From Companilactobacillus nantensis DSM 16982 (GTDB lineage Bacteria; Bacillota; Bacilli; Lactobacillales; Lactobacillaceae), in assembly GCF_001435815.1 (NCBI RefSeq), contig NZ_AZFV01000019.1:1-62287 (forward strand): 62,287 bases of DNA. The letters run 5' to 3'. The notes below the pieces were generated by a model. The model saw nothing but the letters and a program-made list of their open reading frames with translations, did no database searches and was not told the DNA's origin. The number at the start of each line of letters is the position of its first letter. The first letter of the stretch is position 1. The translations under genes and the position numbers were made by a program. This document shows positions 1-8,821 of this stretch, in pieces.

Positions 1-839
1 CCAGCACGCATACAGTCAGTAATCAATGCTACATGCTCTGGTGTCTTCTTTTCAATGACGATTCTAGCAGCATATGGATTAACGTGGTGTCCGTCACAAA
101 TCAATTCGTCATCAACTAAGTGCATTGAAAGTGCAGCTCCAACCATACCTGGAAGTCTGTGGTTCAAACCACTCATACCATTATAAGTGTGTGTAAAACC
201 AGTAGCTCCAGCTTCAACACAGGCCTTAGCTTGTTCAAATGTTGCATCACTGTGACCTAAATAAACAGCAACTTTATCTGAGGCAACAGCCTTAGTAAAT
301 TCAGGAGCACCCTTTCTTTCAGGAGCAATGGAAATCTTTCTAATCATGCCGTGAGCTGCATCTTGCCAGTCTTTAAATTCTTCTGCATCGGGATCTCTAA
401 AGTACTTAGGATTTTGCGCACCCTTGTGTTTTTCAGTATAGAAAGGACCTTCAAAATGAATACCTTGAATCTTAGCACCAGTAACCTTCTTGTAGTTATC
501 ACCAATTGTGTGACAAATACTCAAAAGTTGGTCGTGTGAGGCAGTCAAAGTAGTTGGCAACCATGAAGTTACACCAGCTTTCAACAAACCTTCTGACATT
601 TCATTGAGCTTGCCAAAATCATCATCCATAACATCGTGGCCACAAAGACCATGAATATGAGTATCAACTAAACCAGGAGCGATAAATTTGTCAGAGTAAT
701 CAACAATCTTACCTTCAGGTTTCTTTTCATCAGCAGTGTAAAACTTACCGAATTTACCGTCATCAGTAACTTCAAGATAACCACCGTTTTCAGTTGTGTT
801 CTTTAAAAAGAATTTCTTAGCATGAATATAATATGACAT
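1..839 (-). CDS. nagA: N-acetylglucosamine-6-phosphate deacetylase, 3' part cut by window edge
   Basis: Removes acetate from GlcNAc-6-P (or GalNAc-6-P) in the cytoplasm, feeding amino-sugar catabolism. The visible 279 N-terminal residues carry the amidohydrolase signature: VDTHIHG metal-binding motif near residue 60, HFEGPF with the catalytic-site Glu near 130, GHSDAT, and a TDCMRAG stretch at the cut end. The start is the ATG at 839, preceded by an AAGGAG-type ribosome site. It has its own transcription unit: the AgaS operon upstream ends at a terminator and two cloverleaf repeats lie between. Together with AgaS it fits a GlcNAc/GalNAc route. The C-terminus is missing only because the window ends. 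Confidence 0.95.
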   Translation of the reverse strand, partial: MSYYIHAKKFFLKNTTENGGYLEVTDDGKFGKFYTADEKKPEGKIVDYSDKFIAPGLVDTHIHGLCGHDVMDDDFGKLNEMSEGLLKAGVTSWLPTTLTASHDQLLSICHTIGDNYKKVTGAKIQGIHFEGPFYTEKHKGAQNPKYFRDPDAEEFKDWQDAAHGMIRKISIAPERKGAPEFTKAVASDKVAVYLGHSDATFEQAKACVEAGATGFTHTYNGMSGLNHRLPGMVGAALSMHLVDDELICDGHHVNPYAARIVIEKKTPEHVALITDCMRA

Positions 840-878
840 TCTCGTTTCTCCTTTTTTACTTTTAAATAATTTTTATAT

Positions 879-1059
879 GCCGCCTCCGGGAGCGATAAAT
901 ATAGATTGCTGTGGGGACCGATTCGAACCAAAATACGGTCTCGAACCTCGAGTTTGAACTTTGCAAAAAACGCAAATTTCAAAACTCATCCTGTGGTGTA
1001 AGGGCTAAAGCCCTAACGCCACTTTCACTGCTACCTATATTTCTCGCTCCCTCCAGCTA
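879..1059 (-). repeat. Cloverleaf repeat, copy 1 (upstream of nagA)
   Basis: One of nine related palindromic elements in the window. The outer arms GGGAGCGATAAATATAGA and TATATTTCTCGCTCCC pair with each other; inside are three hairpins. Read on the minus strand they are GTGGCGTTAGGGC/GCCCTTACACCAC, a TTTGAAATTTGCG-type arm pair, and an 8-bp stem GGTTCGAG/TTCGAATC that holds through G-U pairs. The element ends 39 bp before the nagA start on the same strand, so it is either in the nagA leader or overlaps the promoter. Function unknown. Confidence 0.85.
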
Positions 1060-1204
1060 ATTTATTAGTTAATTTTCAACATTTCGTCACTTCAAACTTT
1101 GTAATAAGAATTATGAAAATAACATAAATTCATCATCCACAAAGCTAAAAGTTTTAAACTAAATAATCTAGAGAATATTAACACCTAAAAAAATTTAAAT
1201 ATTC

Positions 1205-1385
1205 TAGCCGGCGGGTGTATGTGATTCAAGCAGCAGTGAAAGTGGTGTAAGAACGGTGGTTTTCCGTTCTTACACCACGGACGTATTTTGAGATTCGCGT
1301 ACTTTGCGAAGCTCAAAATCGAGACTCGAGACCTTGGCTCGAGTCGGTCCCACAGCAGCTTAGAATCACATACACCCGCCGGCGG
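1205..1385 (+). repeat. Cloverleaf repeat, copy 2
   Basis: Second copy, inverted relative to copy 1 and 145 bp from it. Outer arms GCCGGCGGGTGTATGTGATT and AATCACATACACCCGCCGGC are a perfect 20-bp match, yet share little sequence with other copies. Inner stems: GTGGTGTAAGAACGG/CCGTTCTTACACCAC (perfect), ATTTTGAGATTCGC/GCGAAGCTCAAAAT, and GACTCGAG/CTCGAGTC around the conserved loop ACCTTGG. It lies after the agaS terminator, on the strand opposite agaS. Confidence 0.88.
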
Positions 1386-1406
1386 AATTTTTTAAATCCC
1401 ACACAT

Positions 1407-1440
1407 AAAAGGTTGAAACAAATTAATGTTCCAACCTTTT
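1407..1440 (-). terminator. Rho-independent terminator of the amino-sugar operon
   Basis: Inverted repeat AAAAGGTTG...CAACCTTTT just after the agaS stop codon, with A-tracts giving a U-rich tail on the minus strand. One internal mismatch. Confidence 0.7.
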
Positions 1441-1455
1441 AGTTTTGATTACCAA

Positions 1456-2628
1456 TTATTCGTAATCGTGAATTGTAACACCTTTAACAACTCGGTTAAC
1501 TGTACCGCTTGCTGATGGTGTATCAGGTGTGTTGTTAACTTTGATTGAATTCATCAATGCAAATGTTTGTGCGAACACTACGTCTGGTAATGCTTGATAT
1601 AGTTCAGGTAGATCTTTGTCCCCGGATTTAATGAAGAAATTGTCGCCTGAGAAGTCATTGTCATCAGATGTACCAACGCCAACAACCTTTTCACAAATTT
1701 CATCACCCTTGATTTCTTCCAAGATATCTACATCGTATTGACGAGTATATTTATCATTGCTCATGAAATCAAAGACAATTGTCTTACCATTTACATACGA
1801 CTTAGGACCGTGACGGAATCCCATTGATGAATCGAAGATAGTTGTCAAAGCTCCGGCAGTTAATTCAAGAACTTTCAATTGAGCTTCACGAGTAAGCCCT
1901 GAAAGTGAACCGCTACCTAAGTATGTGATACGGTCGTAATCTAAGTCTGCATAGGCTTGAATTTCGTCCTCACGACTGATAACTTCTTGACCCATCTTGA
2001 TCATAGTATCAACCCATGCTGCTTTCTTATCTTCAGCGTTTGTATCAAAAATCAATGCAGCCGTTAAGGTCATGCAAGAGAAGCTTCCGGTCATGGCGAA
2101 TCCCTTATCATTTGAAAGTGCTGGTTGAAGAAGTAGAAGGTTTCCGTCTTCGTTTTCAGCCTTTTTAGCTAAATGTCCTTCAGGAGCACAAGTGATAGTG
2201 ATTTGATACAAATTCTTAATAAGCTTTTCAGCAAGTTCTACAGTAGCAACACTTTCAGGAGAGTTACCACTTCTAGCAAATGATACTAAAATTGTTGGAT
2301 CGTCACTTCTTAGATTATCTAGTGGAGCAGAAACAATATCAGTTGTGGGAATGCTTTCAAAAACAAAGTGTGAATTATCCCCAACACGGCTCAAATATGG
2401 TCTAAGTGTATCCCCTACATAAGCTGAAGTACCAGCACCCGTGAAGATAACTCTGATTTTTTGGTTTGGATATGTCGAAGTTATTTTATCAAGAAAGCTA
2501 TCTATCTCTGATTTCTTAGCTGTGTAGTTTTGGAAAGCTTCTTTCCATAAGTCGGGTTGTTGTTGAATCTCACGAGTTGTGATCTTAGCACCCATTTTTT
2601 CTAGTTCTTGATCTGTTTTTGTAAACAT
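1456..2628 (-). CDS. agaS: AgaS-type sugar isomerase/deaminase (SIS domains)
   Basis: Predicted to convert galactosamine-6-P (or a related amino-sugar phosphate) to a ketose phosphate with release of ammonia, in the cytoplasm. The 390-residue length fits AgaS. Two SIS domains are visible: TGAGTSAYVGDTLRPYL near residues 62-78 and a VSFARSGNSPES loop near 115-126, then a second domain with GSGSLSGLTREAQLKVLELTAG. GFRHGPK near 270 is the usual active-site His region. Last gene of the operon, 28 bp after the hydrolase-like gene; GAAGGGA ribosome site precedes the ATG. The exact substrate cannot be read from sequence. Confidence 0.9.
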   Translation of the reverse strand: MFTKTDQELEKMGAKITTREIQQQPDLWKEAFQNYTAKKSEIDSFLDKITSTYPNQKIRVIFTGAGTSAYVGDTLRPYLSRVGDNSHFVFESIPTTDIVSAPLDNLRSDDPTILVSFARSGNSPESVATVELAEKLIKNLYQITITCAPEGHLAKKAENEDGNLLLLQPALSNDKGFAMTGSFSCMTLTAALIFDTNAEDKKAAWVDTMIKMGQEVISREDEIQAYADLDYDRITYLGSGSLSGLTREAQLKVLELTAGALTTIFDSSMGFRHGPKSYVNGKTIVFDFMSNDKYTRQYDVDILEEIKGDEICEKVVGVGTSDDNDFSGDNFFIKSGDKDLPELYQALPDVVFAQTFALMNSIKVNNTPDTPSASGTVNRVVKGVTIHDYE

Positions 2629-2656
2629 GATATTGAATCCCTTCTCTAAATAATTT

Positions 2657-4672
2657 TTAACCTAAGAATTTGATGTGAAGAACTGCTAATTCCTTAACAG
2701 TAAAGTCAACGTGGTAGATTCCCTTAGAATCTAACGTCACATCCAAGACTTCATTTTGGACTGAATTATCCGCGTCACGATATGTAATAGAAACTTGTTT
2801 TACATTTCGATCTTTCAAGAAGAAATTAATCCCATCAACATCATCAATCGACCAGTTGCTGACAATCATTTGTGATTGGTTTTCATCAATGACCATCTTG
2901 CAATTGTACATGTTGACTAAATGTGGCACGCTTAATTGTTCCTCAAAGAATTGTTTCAAATCGCCCTCACGAATATCAGTATATTGAGCTTGCCAACCAT
3001 ACTTTGGAGAATCAGTCATTGGTAGGACGTAGAACTTATCGTCGCTGACAGTTACAGGTCCTAATTTTTTCTCTAAGCGGTCGTAAGCTGAAGAATGTAC
3101 CGTTACGTGAGCTTTATAATTAATTTTTACGTAATCACCCGTGTGAGTTAACATTGTTAATCTCGGATTGTTGATACCAGAAATCGTCTCTCCGTCAAAT
3201 TGTTCAAATGATTGATGTCCAGAACGATTCTTGATTACTTCGATGCTTGTCGCATTTATCAAATTCAATAACTGACGATTATTCAAAATAATTACCGCAT
3301 CCCCATCTAAAAGGACAAAGTTACGAGTAAAGATTTGAGTGATTTGGTCATCTGACAAGGTATTTAAGAAGTTACCTGTAATTGCAACACACTTATTTTT
3401 GATTTCCTGACCAATATAATTAAGTGGCTTGGTTGCAATACCTAATGTCGACAACAACTCTAACCATTGAGTTTGAGAAGCCATCAGACCTTCAAGAGTA
3501 CCTTCATTGTCAATCTTAGTCTGAGCAACATCTTGATTCATCGGTACTATAACGCCGTTACGCTGTTCAATGGCAATGCCATTTTCATACAAGAAATCTA
3601 GAAATTCCTTATCATTGTTAAGCAGGGAGGCATAACGATATGTTGTATTAACGCCATCGCCCATCATGCTGAACATATTTAACAAAACGCCGTCCGCGTG
3701 AACCAAACTTGTTGTCTCTAATTGAAATTGTGTAAATTTATTCGACTTTGCATATGGCGAGTACAAGAAACTTTCCATTTCTGGATAAATCTTGTGCTTC
3801 GTACCAATCTCTGTTCTCGTTGCAACTGTATACTTCTCAAAATCACGTGCATATTGTTGAGGGCTAACCTCGTTATATGCTGGTAAATGTGGACGTGATA
3901 CAGCTGGTGTGTCTGCTCCACTCAATTCATCCAACAGTTTTTGCCAATCACGACCTTCAAGTGCGTGAACTTCTGGCCAAGAACTCATTAGACCTAATTT
4001 TGTTGTTGGAGAAACTGCATGAACCTTCTGTTCAATCATATGTGCGACATGTAAAATCTCAGCACGTGCAACTTTTAAATATGCGTTACGATATTTATTC
4101 TCGCCACCAGTAAACATTTTTTCCACGAACTCTTCGCGTGATAAGTCCGTGCCTAAAAGCTCGTTATACTGCTTCATGTGATCATCACAGAAACAGCCTA
4201 ATTTGAAGGGTGCGTTCTTATAGTGTCTGAAATCATCTTCCAGCCATAGTTCATTGGGGTGAATGCTTGCCCAGATAGCATAGATATCACTGATATAGTC
4301 AGCCCAACCTTGATAACCGGGACAAGCCATTGAGATACTTTTGACACCTTGATAACTAACCATTGGCTTAATATCGAGTTCTGGATTGATGTGAATACCA
4401 CGATCAGAATGATTCATCGTCGTCCACGGATTCAGACTCACAGTAATACCAAGCTCTTTTAACGGCTGGCTAACTTCGTTAATGTTAGAAATTAATTCTT
4501 TAGCTTTTTCTAGAGTTATATGAGCATCTGATAATTCTTCTTGATTGATGAAAAAGGCAACGTCAGAAACTTGTGCTTCTTTGACAAAATCAATCAATCG
4601 CTGTTTTTTATCAGCATCATAAATGTTCTTATCTACTGCGAAACGCAGCGTATAACGGTAAGAATTATTCAT
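2657..4672 (-). CDS. GH42-like intracellular hydrolase of unknown specificity
   Basis: 671 residues with no signal peptide, so cytoplasmic. The N-terminal 380 residues look like a TIM barrel related to clan-A beta-galactosidases: ELWLEDDFRHY near 155-165 (candidate acid/base Glu), a GCFCDDHMK cysteine motif just after, and YPEMESF near 295 (candidate nucleophile Glu). The middle FVLLDGDAVIIL region resembles the Rossmann-like second domain of GH42, and the C-terminal part is beta-rich. Start chosen at ATG 4672, overlapping the EIIA gene by 8 bp (ATGAATAA); upstream Met codons lie inside EIIA. Its place between PTS genes and AgaS suggests it splits an imported phosphorylated disaccharide containing an amino sugar. 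That role is inference; I do not recognise a characterised homologue. Confidence 0.7.
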   Translation of the reverse strand: MNNSYRYTLRFAVDKNIYDADKKQRLIDFVKEAQVSDVAFFINQEELSDAHITLEKAKELISNINEVSQPLKELGITVSLNPWTTMNHSDRGIHINPELDIKPMVSYQGVKSISMACPGYQGWADYISDIYAIWASIHPNELWLEDDFRHYKNAPFKLGCFCDDHMKQYNELLGTDLSREEFVEKMFTGGENKYRNAYLKVARAEILHVAHMIEQKVHAVSPTTKLGLMSSWPEVHALEGRDWQKLLDELSGADTPAVSRPHLPAYNEVSPQQYARDFEKYTVATRTEIGTKHKIYPEMESFLYSPYAKSNKFTQFQLETTSLVHADGVLLNMFSMMGDGVNTTYRYASLLNNDKEFLDFLYENGIAIEQRNGVIVPMNQDVAQTKIDNEGTLEGLMASQTQWLELLSTLGIATKPLNYIGQEIKNKCVAITGNFLNTLSDDQITQIFTRNFVLLDGDAVIILNNRQLLNLINATSIEVIKNRSGHQSFEQFDGETISGINNPRLTMLTHTGDYVKINYKAHVTVHSSAYDRLEKKLGPVTVSDDKFYVLPMTDSPKYGWQAQYTDIREGDLKQFFEEQLSVPHLVNMYNCKMVIDENQSQMIVSNWSIDDVDGINFFLKDRNVKQVSITYRDADNSVQNEVLDVTLDSKGIYHVDFTVKELAVLHIKFLG

Positions 4673-5090
4673 CTTCTTCATCATCCTCATCAGAGTCAGC
4701 GTTGATAAAGGCATTGACATCGACGATTCCGTCTTTGGCTTCCTTCATCAAATCGGCAACTTTGATATCTGAACCGATGAATTTTTGATTTGCATAATTA
4801 ATGACCATTGGTAAATTCAAGCCAGAAATAACTTGCATGTCAGGATAAGTTTGTGTCAAGTTAACGGCGACGTTACCCGGTGTACCACCAAGTAGATCAA
4901 CGATTAAGTAAACAGGTTCCTTACCATAATACTTTTTGATTTCTGCTTCGGCTTTTGCCTTTAAGTCTTCAGGACCATCTGATTTTTCAAGTCCTAGAGC
5001 TGTAGTTTCAGGTAATTCACCGATAATTAATTCTGCTGATTTTAATGTTTCGATTGCCATATTTCCATGACTCATCAAGATTAATGCCAT
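4665..5090 (-). CDS. PTS mannose-family EIIA component
   Basis: Soluble 141-residue EIIA that takes phosphate from HPr and hands it to EIIB. The phospho-acceptor is His9 in LMSHGNMA; the VDLLGGTPGNVA motif follows near 65-76 and GLNLPMV near 91. The C-terminal 12 residues are almost all Asp/Glu (ending DEDDEEDE), a tail not needed for the fold. Ribosome site AGGAGG stands 8 bp before the ATG. Fourth PTS gene of the operon, 13 bp after EIID, overlapping the next gene by 8 bp. Confidence 0.93.
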   Translation of the reverse strand: MALILMSHGNMAIETLKSAELIIGELPETTALGLEKSDGPEDLKAKAEAEIKKYYGKEPVYLIVDLLGGTPGNVAVNLTQTYPDMQVISGLNLPMVINYANQKFIGSDIKVADLMKEAKDGIVDVNAFINADSDEDDEEDE

Positions 5091-5103
5091 AATTTAAATC
5101 CTC

Positions 5104-5919
5104 CTAGATTTTGCCTAGTACGCCGATTGCTGATAGAGCAATTGCGAAAATAATAACAATAAAGATAACCTTTGTTGATGTCATACCCTTCTTACCTAGT
5201 AACCAGTAAACAAGACCTACGATACATGCTGGAACTAACTTAGGAAGAATCATATCAATATTAGTTTGAACTGATAGTGAAACTTTACCCATGTGAGCAA
5301 CAAGTGGAACTTGGACATTAATCATTGTTGCAACCAAAGCACCAACGATGAAGACACCAAGCAATGTAGCGGCATCAGTTAAAGCATTCAATTGACCTTG
5401 CATTTCAGAAACAAGTTTTGTACCTGTCTTGTAAGCAAAGTGAAGTTGTTTCCAACGGAAAACCATGATAGCAATATTAACTGCTAACCATAGGAATAAT
5501 CCAAGTGGGTTACCTTGTGAAGCCATAGTAGCAGCAATAGCACCCATGATAGTTGGTACCAAAGCAGCGAACAATGAATCACCGATAGCAGCGAATGGTC
5601 CCATAAGACCTGTCTTAATACCAGCAACAGTATCTAGTGAGTCAGCACCTTCCTTACCTTCAATGGCAAGATCGATACCTGTAATAATTGTGTTAAAGAA
5701 ATTACTTGTGTTAAAGAATTGGTTATGTGTCTTCATAGCTTCTTTAAGCTCTGGAGTACCATCACCATAAATTTTTCTTAGTTGTGGCAAGATTGTGTAA
5801 AGATAACCTGAACCTTGCATTCTTTCGTAGTTCCAACCCATTTGGAAACCGAACAAACTACGTTTGTTGATTTGGCTGAAATCTTTTTTAGTTAATTCAT
5901 ACTCGTTATTCTTCTTCAT
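5104..5919 (-). CDS. PTS mannose-family EIID component
   Basis: Membrane subunit of the mannose-family permease, 271 residues. The typical start FGFQMGWNYERMQGSGYLY and the TPELKEAMKTHNQFFNT segment are present, followed by LMGPFAAIGDSLF and several C-terminal membrane helices. ATG 5919 is preferred over GTG 5922 because it stands 9 bp from GGGGAGG. It overlaps the end of EIIC by 14 bp, which points to translational coupling. Confidence 0.93.
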   Translation of the reverse strand: MKKNNEYELTKKDFSQINKRSLFGFQMGWNYERMQGSGYLYTILPQLRKIYGDGTPELKEAMKTHNQFFNTSNFFNTIITGIDLAIEGKEGADSLDTVAGIKTGLMGPFAAIGDSLFAALVPTIMGAIAATMASQGNPLGLFLWLAVNIAIMVFRWKQLHFAYKTGTKLVSEMQGQLNALTDAATLLGVFIVGALVATMINVQVPLVAHMGKVSLSVQTNIDMILPKLVPACIVGLVYWLLGKKGMTSTKVIFIVIIFAIALSAIGVLGKI

Positions 5920-6841
5920 CACCGTCTACCTCCCCATTAGCGTCTTCAATTTCATCGTCTTCGTCTTCATCTTCGTCACCTGAAGTAGCTTTTGGACCTG
6001 CAGTAGTAGCAGTGTTCAATTTAGCCATTGATTTCTTGTATTCAAGAATAGCAAAGGCACCACCGATTAGGGCAATAGCTAACATTGGAAGTGAATTGAA
6101 TGTTGTTGTGAAAGCTTTATTTGCAGCAGTCAAACCTGTAGCAACTGTTTGGATACTTGTAAATACTGTTGATAGTAAAGCAGTAATTGTGAAACCAAGA
6201 ATCAAGTAAGCGATGTGTTTCTTAACTGGTAAGTAGTGAAGCAAGATAGCAAAACCAACGGCTGGAAGTGTAGCACCGGCTGTTTGTAGACCAGTGTTCA
6301 ACCATTGTAGGTCACCATTTAGATATGTAACCATTGTCTTAACAACACCTTGACCTAGAGCCAAAGCTAGGAAAACAGGAATACCACGTGATAAACACCA
6401 TGGTAATGCACCTAAAATAGTGTGTCTTTCAATACCTTTGTAGTTGAAGTTTTCGATATCTTTATCAACTTGGTGTTGGAAGTAAGTGTTAGTAAATCTA
6501 GCAAGAATATCAAATGATGTTAGAAGTGCGGCAACTGGAACACCGATAGCGGCAATAGCTGTAGCAGCTTTCATACCTGTACCGATTGAAAAGGCAGTAG
6601 CCAAAACAGTACCTGAGTTAGCATCGATCTTAGAAGCACCACCGAAAGTACCAACACCTAGAACTGTCAATTGAAGAGCAGCACCGATAATAAGTCCTGT
6701 CTTCATATCCCCCATGATCAAACCAGAAATCATTCCGGCCCAAACTGGTTGACTCAATGATGAATTCATTTGTAATTCATCATAGATGTTATACATAGAA
6801 TATGCCGTGAGAAGCAATATTTGAACAATTGTAAAACTCAT
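5906..6841 (-). CDS. PTS mannose-family EIIC component
   Basis: Sugar-translocating membrane subunit, 311 residues, with the WAGMISGLIMGD and GAALQLTVLGVGTFGGA motifs of the family. The start is ATG 6841, 9 bp from GGGGG; an in-frame TTG at 6862 lacks a ribosome site. About 25 residues at the C-terminus are strongly acidic (SGDEDEDEDDEIED and on), like the EIIA tail in the same operon. Forms the channel with EIID; substrate probably an N-acetylhexosamine or a disaccharide containing one, from the AgaS/NagA context. Confidence 0.93.
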   Translation of the reverse strand: MSFTIVQILLLTAYSMYNIYDELQMNSSLSQPVWAGMISGLIMGDMKTGLIIGAALQLTVLGVGTFGGASKIDANSGTVLATAFSIGTGMKAATAIAAIGVPVAALLTSFDILARFTNTYFQHQVDKDIENFNYKGIERHTILGALPWCLSRGIPVFLALALGQGVVKTMVTYLNGDLQWLNTGLQTAGATLPAVGFAILLHYLPVKKHIAYLILGFTITALLSTVFTSIQTVATGLTAANKAFTTTFNSLPMLAIALIGGAFAILEYKKSMAKLNTATTAGPKATSGDEDEDEDDEIEDANGEVDGDEEE

Positions 6842-6865
6842 AGTTCTTTCCCCCAAATTCAATTA

Positions 6866-7354
6866 TTATTTTTTGTAATCTTTCAAGATACCTGCGAAGT
6901 CCTTGATTGGGTCACTTGGAACCATTTGTGCTGTTACTTTAACGCCAGCATCCATAAGTTTGTGGAATGCATCATAATCGTCATCTGTAACGTTGATTGA
7001 TTGTGTCAAATGTTGTGTTGTGTCTTTTTGTGACATATTACCAACATTGATTGTGTCGAACTTAACGCCTTCTTCAACCATGCTTACAAGTGTTGCAGGT
7101 TTCTTAACAACAAGAAATACTTTTTGTGAATCGTATTTTCCGGCTAAGATATTTGCTGAGGACTTCTTTGTTCCTAAAATACTTAGGTTGACCCCAGCTG
7201 GCTTAGCTAATTTAAGGGCAGTTTTTTGAATGTCACTCTTTATAATTTCGTTATCAACTACCATAATTCTTGATGCTTGTAATTTAGTTGTCCATAAATT
7301 AGCTACTTGTCCGTGAATTAATCTTTCATCAATTCTTACTGCAATAATACCCAT
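6866..7354 (-). CDS. PTS mannose-family EIIB component
   Basis: 162-residue cytoplasmic EIIB. The N-terminal VRIDERLIHGQV carries the phosphorylated His14. It moves phosphate from EIIA to the sugar during uptake. TTGGAGGT ribosome site 10 bp before the ATG. First PTS gene, 30 bp after the GntR regulator gene, in order EIIB-EIIC-EIID-EIIA. Confidence 0.94.
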   Translation of the reverse strand: MGIIAVRIDERLIHGQVANLWTTKLQASRIMVVDNEIIKSDIQKTALKLAKPAGVNLSILGTKKSSANILAGKYDSQKVFLVVKKPATLVSMVEEGVKFDTINVGNMSQKDTTQHLTQSINVTDDDYDAFHKLMDAGVKVTAQMVPSDPIKDFAGILKDYKK

Positions 7355-7384
7355 ATCTTTATACCTCCAAATGTTTACTCTTCC

Positions 7385-8101
7385 TTAGGATTTATTACTG
7401 ATATCGTGTCGAATGTGATAAGCAAATTGATCACTTCTGGCAACGCTCAAAGTAAACTCAATAATTTGATTATGTGGATCATAAGTCTGTCGTCTGAGAT
7501 TCAAACAAGGTGCGCCTTCTTTGATGTCTAAATATTTACTATCATTGGCGCTTGTTATACCGGCAAGGAAATACTCATCAGCATAATAAACTTGTTCATT
7601 GAACTCTTCCGAGAAAACTGAATATAATGATCGATTACTCAACATCGATTCAGTCATTAAATTGAAATGGTCAGCCGGTAGATACGTACGTTCCAGCATT
7701 ACTGGGATTCCATCGGCAAAGCGGAGTCGTTTTATCTTGATTATTTGACTGCCCACTTCAGTTTCCAAATTCTTAGCGAAGTATGCATTAGCCTCCTTTC
7801 GTTCAAAGCTAAGAATCTTAGTTTGTGGTTTCTTCCCCAGCGATATCATCTGCTTGTTGAAACTGTAACTACTATTCAAATCGCTATTTAGATCAACCCT
7901 ATTAACAAAAGTGCCCTTACCATGTACCCGACGAATCATTCCGGTAACTTCCAGTTCCATCAAAGCGGCTCTGACAGTTGTACGCGACAATTCATACTTT
8001 TCAGCTAATTCCCTTTCGGAAGGCAATTTAGCATTGGCTGGTAAAGTTTGAATGTAATTAGTCAGCAAGTTGATTAACTGTTCTTGAAGAGTAATTTTCA
8101 T
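7385..8101 (-). CDS. GntR/HutC-family regulator with UTRA domain
   Basis: Probable sugar-phosphate-responsive repressor of the amino-sugar operon, 238 residues. Winged helix at residues 5-70 (LPSERELAEKYELSRTTVR then RVHGKGTFV), UTRA ligand domain from about 85 (FNKQMISLGKKP, LERTYLPADHF, LNLRRQTY). Start is ATG 8101, with AAGGAT 9 bp upstream. The longer GTG start at 8131 would sit at the predicted transcription start, so it is rejected. First gene of the operon, so it is probably autoregulated. Confidence 0.92.
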   Translation of the reverse strand: MKITLQEQLINLLTNYIQTLPANAKLPSERELAEKYELSRTTVRAALMELEVTGMIRRVHGKGTFVNRVDLNSDLNSSYSFNKQMISLGKKPQTKILSFERKEANAYFAKNLETEVGSQIIKIKRLRFADGIPVMLERTYLPADHFNLMTESMLSNRSLYSVFSEEFNEQVYYADEYFLAGITSANDSKYLDIKEGAPCLNLRRQTYDPHNQIIEFTLSVARSDQFAYHIRHDISNKS

Positions 8102-8137
8102 ACGAATCGAATCCTTTCTGGTATCAACCACAAGACC

Positions 8138-8166
8138 ATTGTATACGGTTACAGCATATAAAACAA
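8138..8166 (-). promoter_or_regulatory. Promoter of the amino-sugar operon with overlapping cre-like site
   Basis: On the minus strand: -35 TTGTTT (8166-8161), 17-bp spacer, -10 TACAAT (8143-8138). The stretch TGTAACCGTATACA (8153-8140) matches the CcpA consensus TGWAANCGNTNWCA at 13 of 14 positions and its last bases form the -10. ACC...GGT half sites around it could also be a GntR/UTRA operator. Confidence 0.6.
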
Positions 8167-8169
8167 CAA

Positions 8170-8378
8170 AAGGAATAGACCGCTTTCATGGTGGTTTATT
8201 TCAACAAATGAGTTATAGCAAGGCTTTTGGCAGTTGCATAGTCGAGTGGTACTTTTTTAGATAGGTTCTTGAAAAGATACCAGTTAAAAATTGGTCTAAC
8301 CACTTTTTCAAATGTATACTCTTTTTTCATTAATGGTTTTATTAATCGGTTATACCATTTGATATATAAGTAATCAGC
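8170..8378 (-). other. AT-rich intergenic stretch with a possible gene remnant
   Basis: No convincing gene. On the minus strand one frame stays open for about 60 codons (8402-8196) and ends VPLDYATAKSLAITHLLK, which has protein-like composition, but there is no ribosome site and its start lies inside the ridA terminator. It could be a decayed gene; otherwise I see nothing here. Confidence 0.25.
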
Positions 8379-8413
8379 AAAAAAGAACGTAGCGTTATGC
8401 ATGCGTTCTTTTT
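8379..8413 (-). terminator. Terminator after ridA
   Basis: Stem AAAAAAGAACG / CGTTCTTTTT with a 14-nt loop 30 bp after the ridA stop; U-rich tail on the minus strand. Confidence 0.75.
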
Positions 8414-8442
8414 GATTAATTTTATCTATTTTTGATTAATTT

Positions 8443-8820
8443 TTATTTATTGGTCTCAGCAATGGCTTCTATTTCAATTAAAGCATTTATTGGTAAATTG
8501 GCTACTTCAAAAGCAGTTCTAGCTGGATAACTATCGTTGAAATATCCTTTATATATATCGTTGATTTTAGCAAAATCATTAATATCGGCTAAGTAGATTG
8601 TTGTCTTTAAGACATGATCAAAATCACTATCCGCTGTTTCTAAGACATTTTGAAGATTTGTTAATGCTTGTTTCGTTTGATTTTCAAAACCATCTACCAA
8701 TTGGTTTGTTTTTGGATCTAACCCAATTTGTCCAGAAGTAAAAATTAGACCATTTGATTCTGTAGCGTGGATATATGGGCCGATGGCATCTGGTGCTTTG
8801 TTGGAAATTATTCTTTGCAT
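8443..8820 (-). CDS. ridA: RidA-family reactive imine/enamine deaminase
   Basis: Hydrolyses 2-aminoacrylate and related imines to 2-oxoacids plus ammonia. 125 residues; family motifs visible are IGPYIHA, IFTSGQIG and YPARTAFEV with the carboxylate-binding Arg101, ending IEIEAIA. Start at ATG 8820, with GGAG 12 bp upstream; it begins 1 bp after the stop of malY. The pairing makes chemical sense: a C-S beta-lyase releases 2-aminoacrylate, which RidA then clears to pyruvate. Confidence 0.93.
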   Translation of the reverse strand: MQRIISNKAPDAIGPYIHATESNGLIFTSGQIGLDPKTNQLVDGFENQTKQALTNLQNVLETADSDFDHVLKTTIYLADINDFAKINDIYKGYFNDSYPARTAFEVANLPINALIEIEAIAETNK

Positions 8821-8821
8821 T

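Noticed and set aside
3718-4401. Several 65-80 codon frames within the GH42-like gene
   Set aside because: Shadows of the real coding frame without ribosome sites.
8196-8402. 68-codon open frame on the minus strand after ridA
   Set aside because: No ribosome site, and the start lies inside the ridA terminator stem. Mentioned only as a possible remnant.
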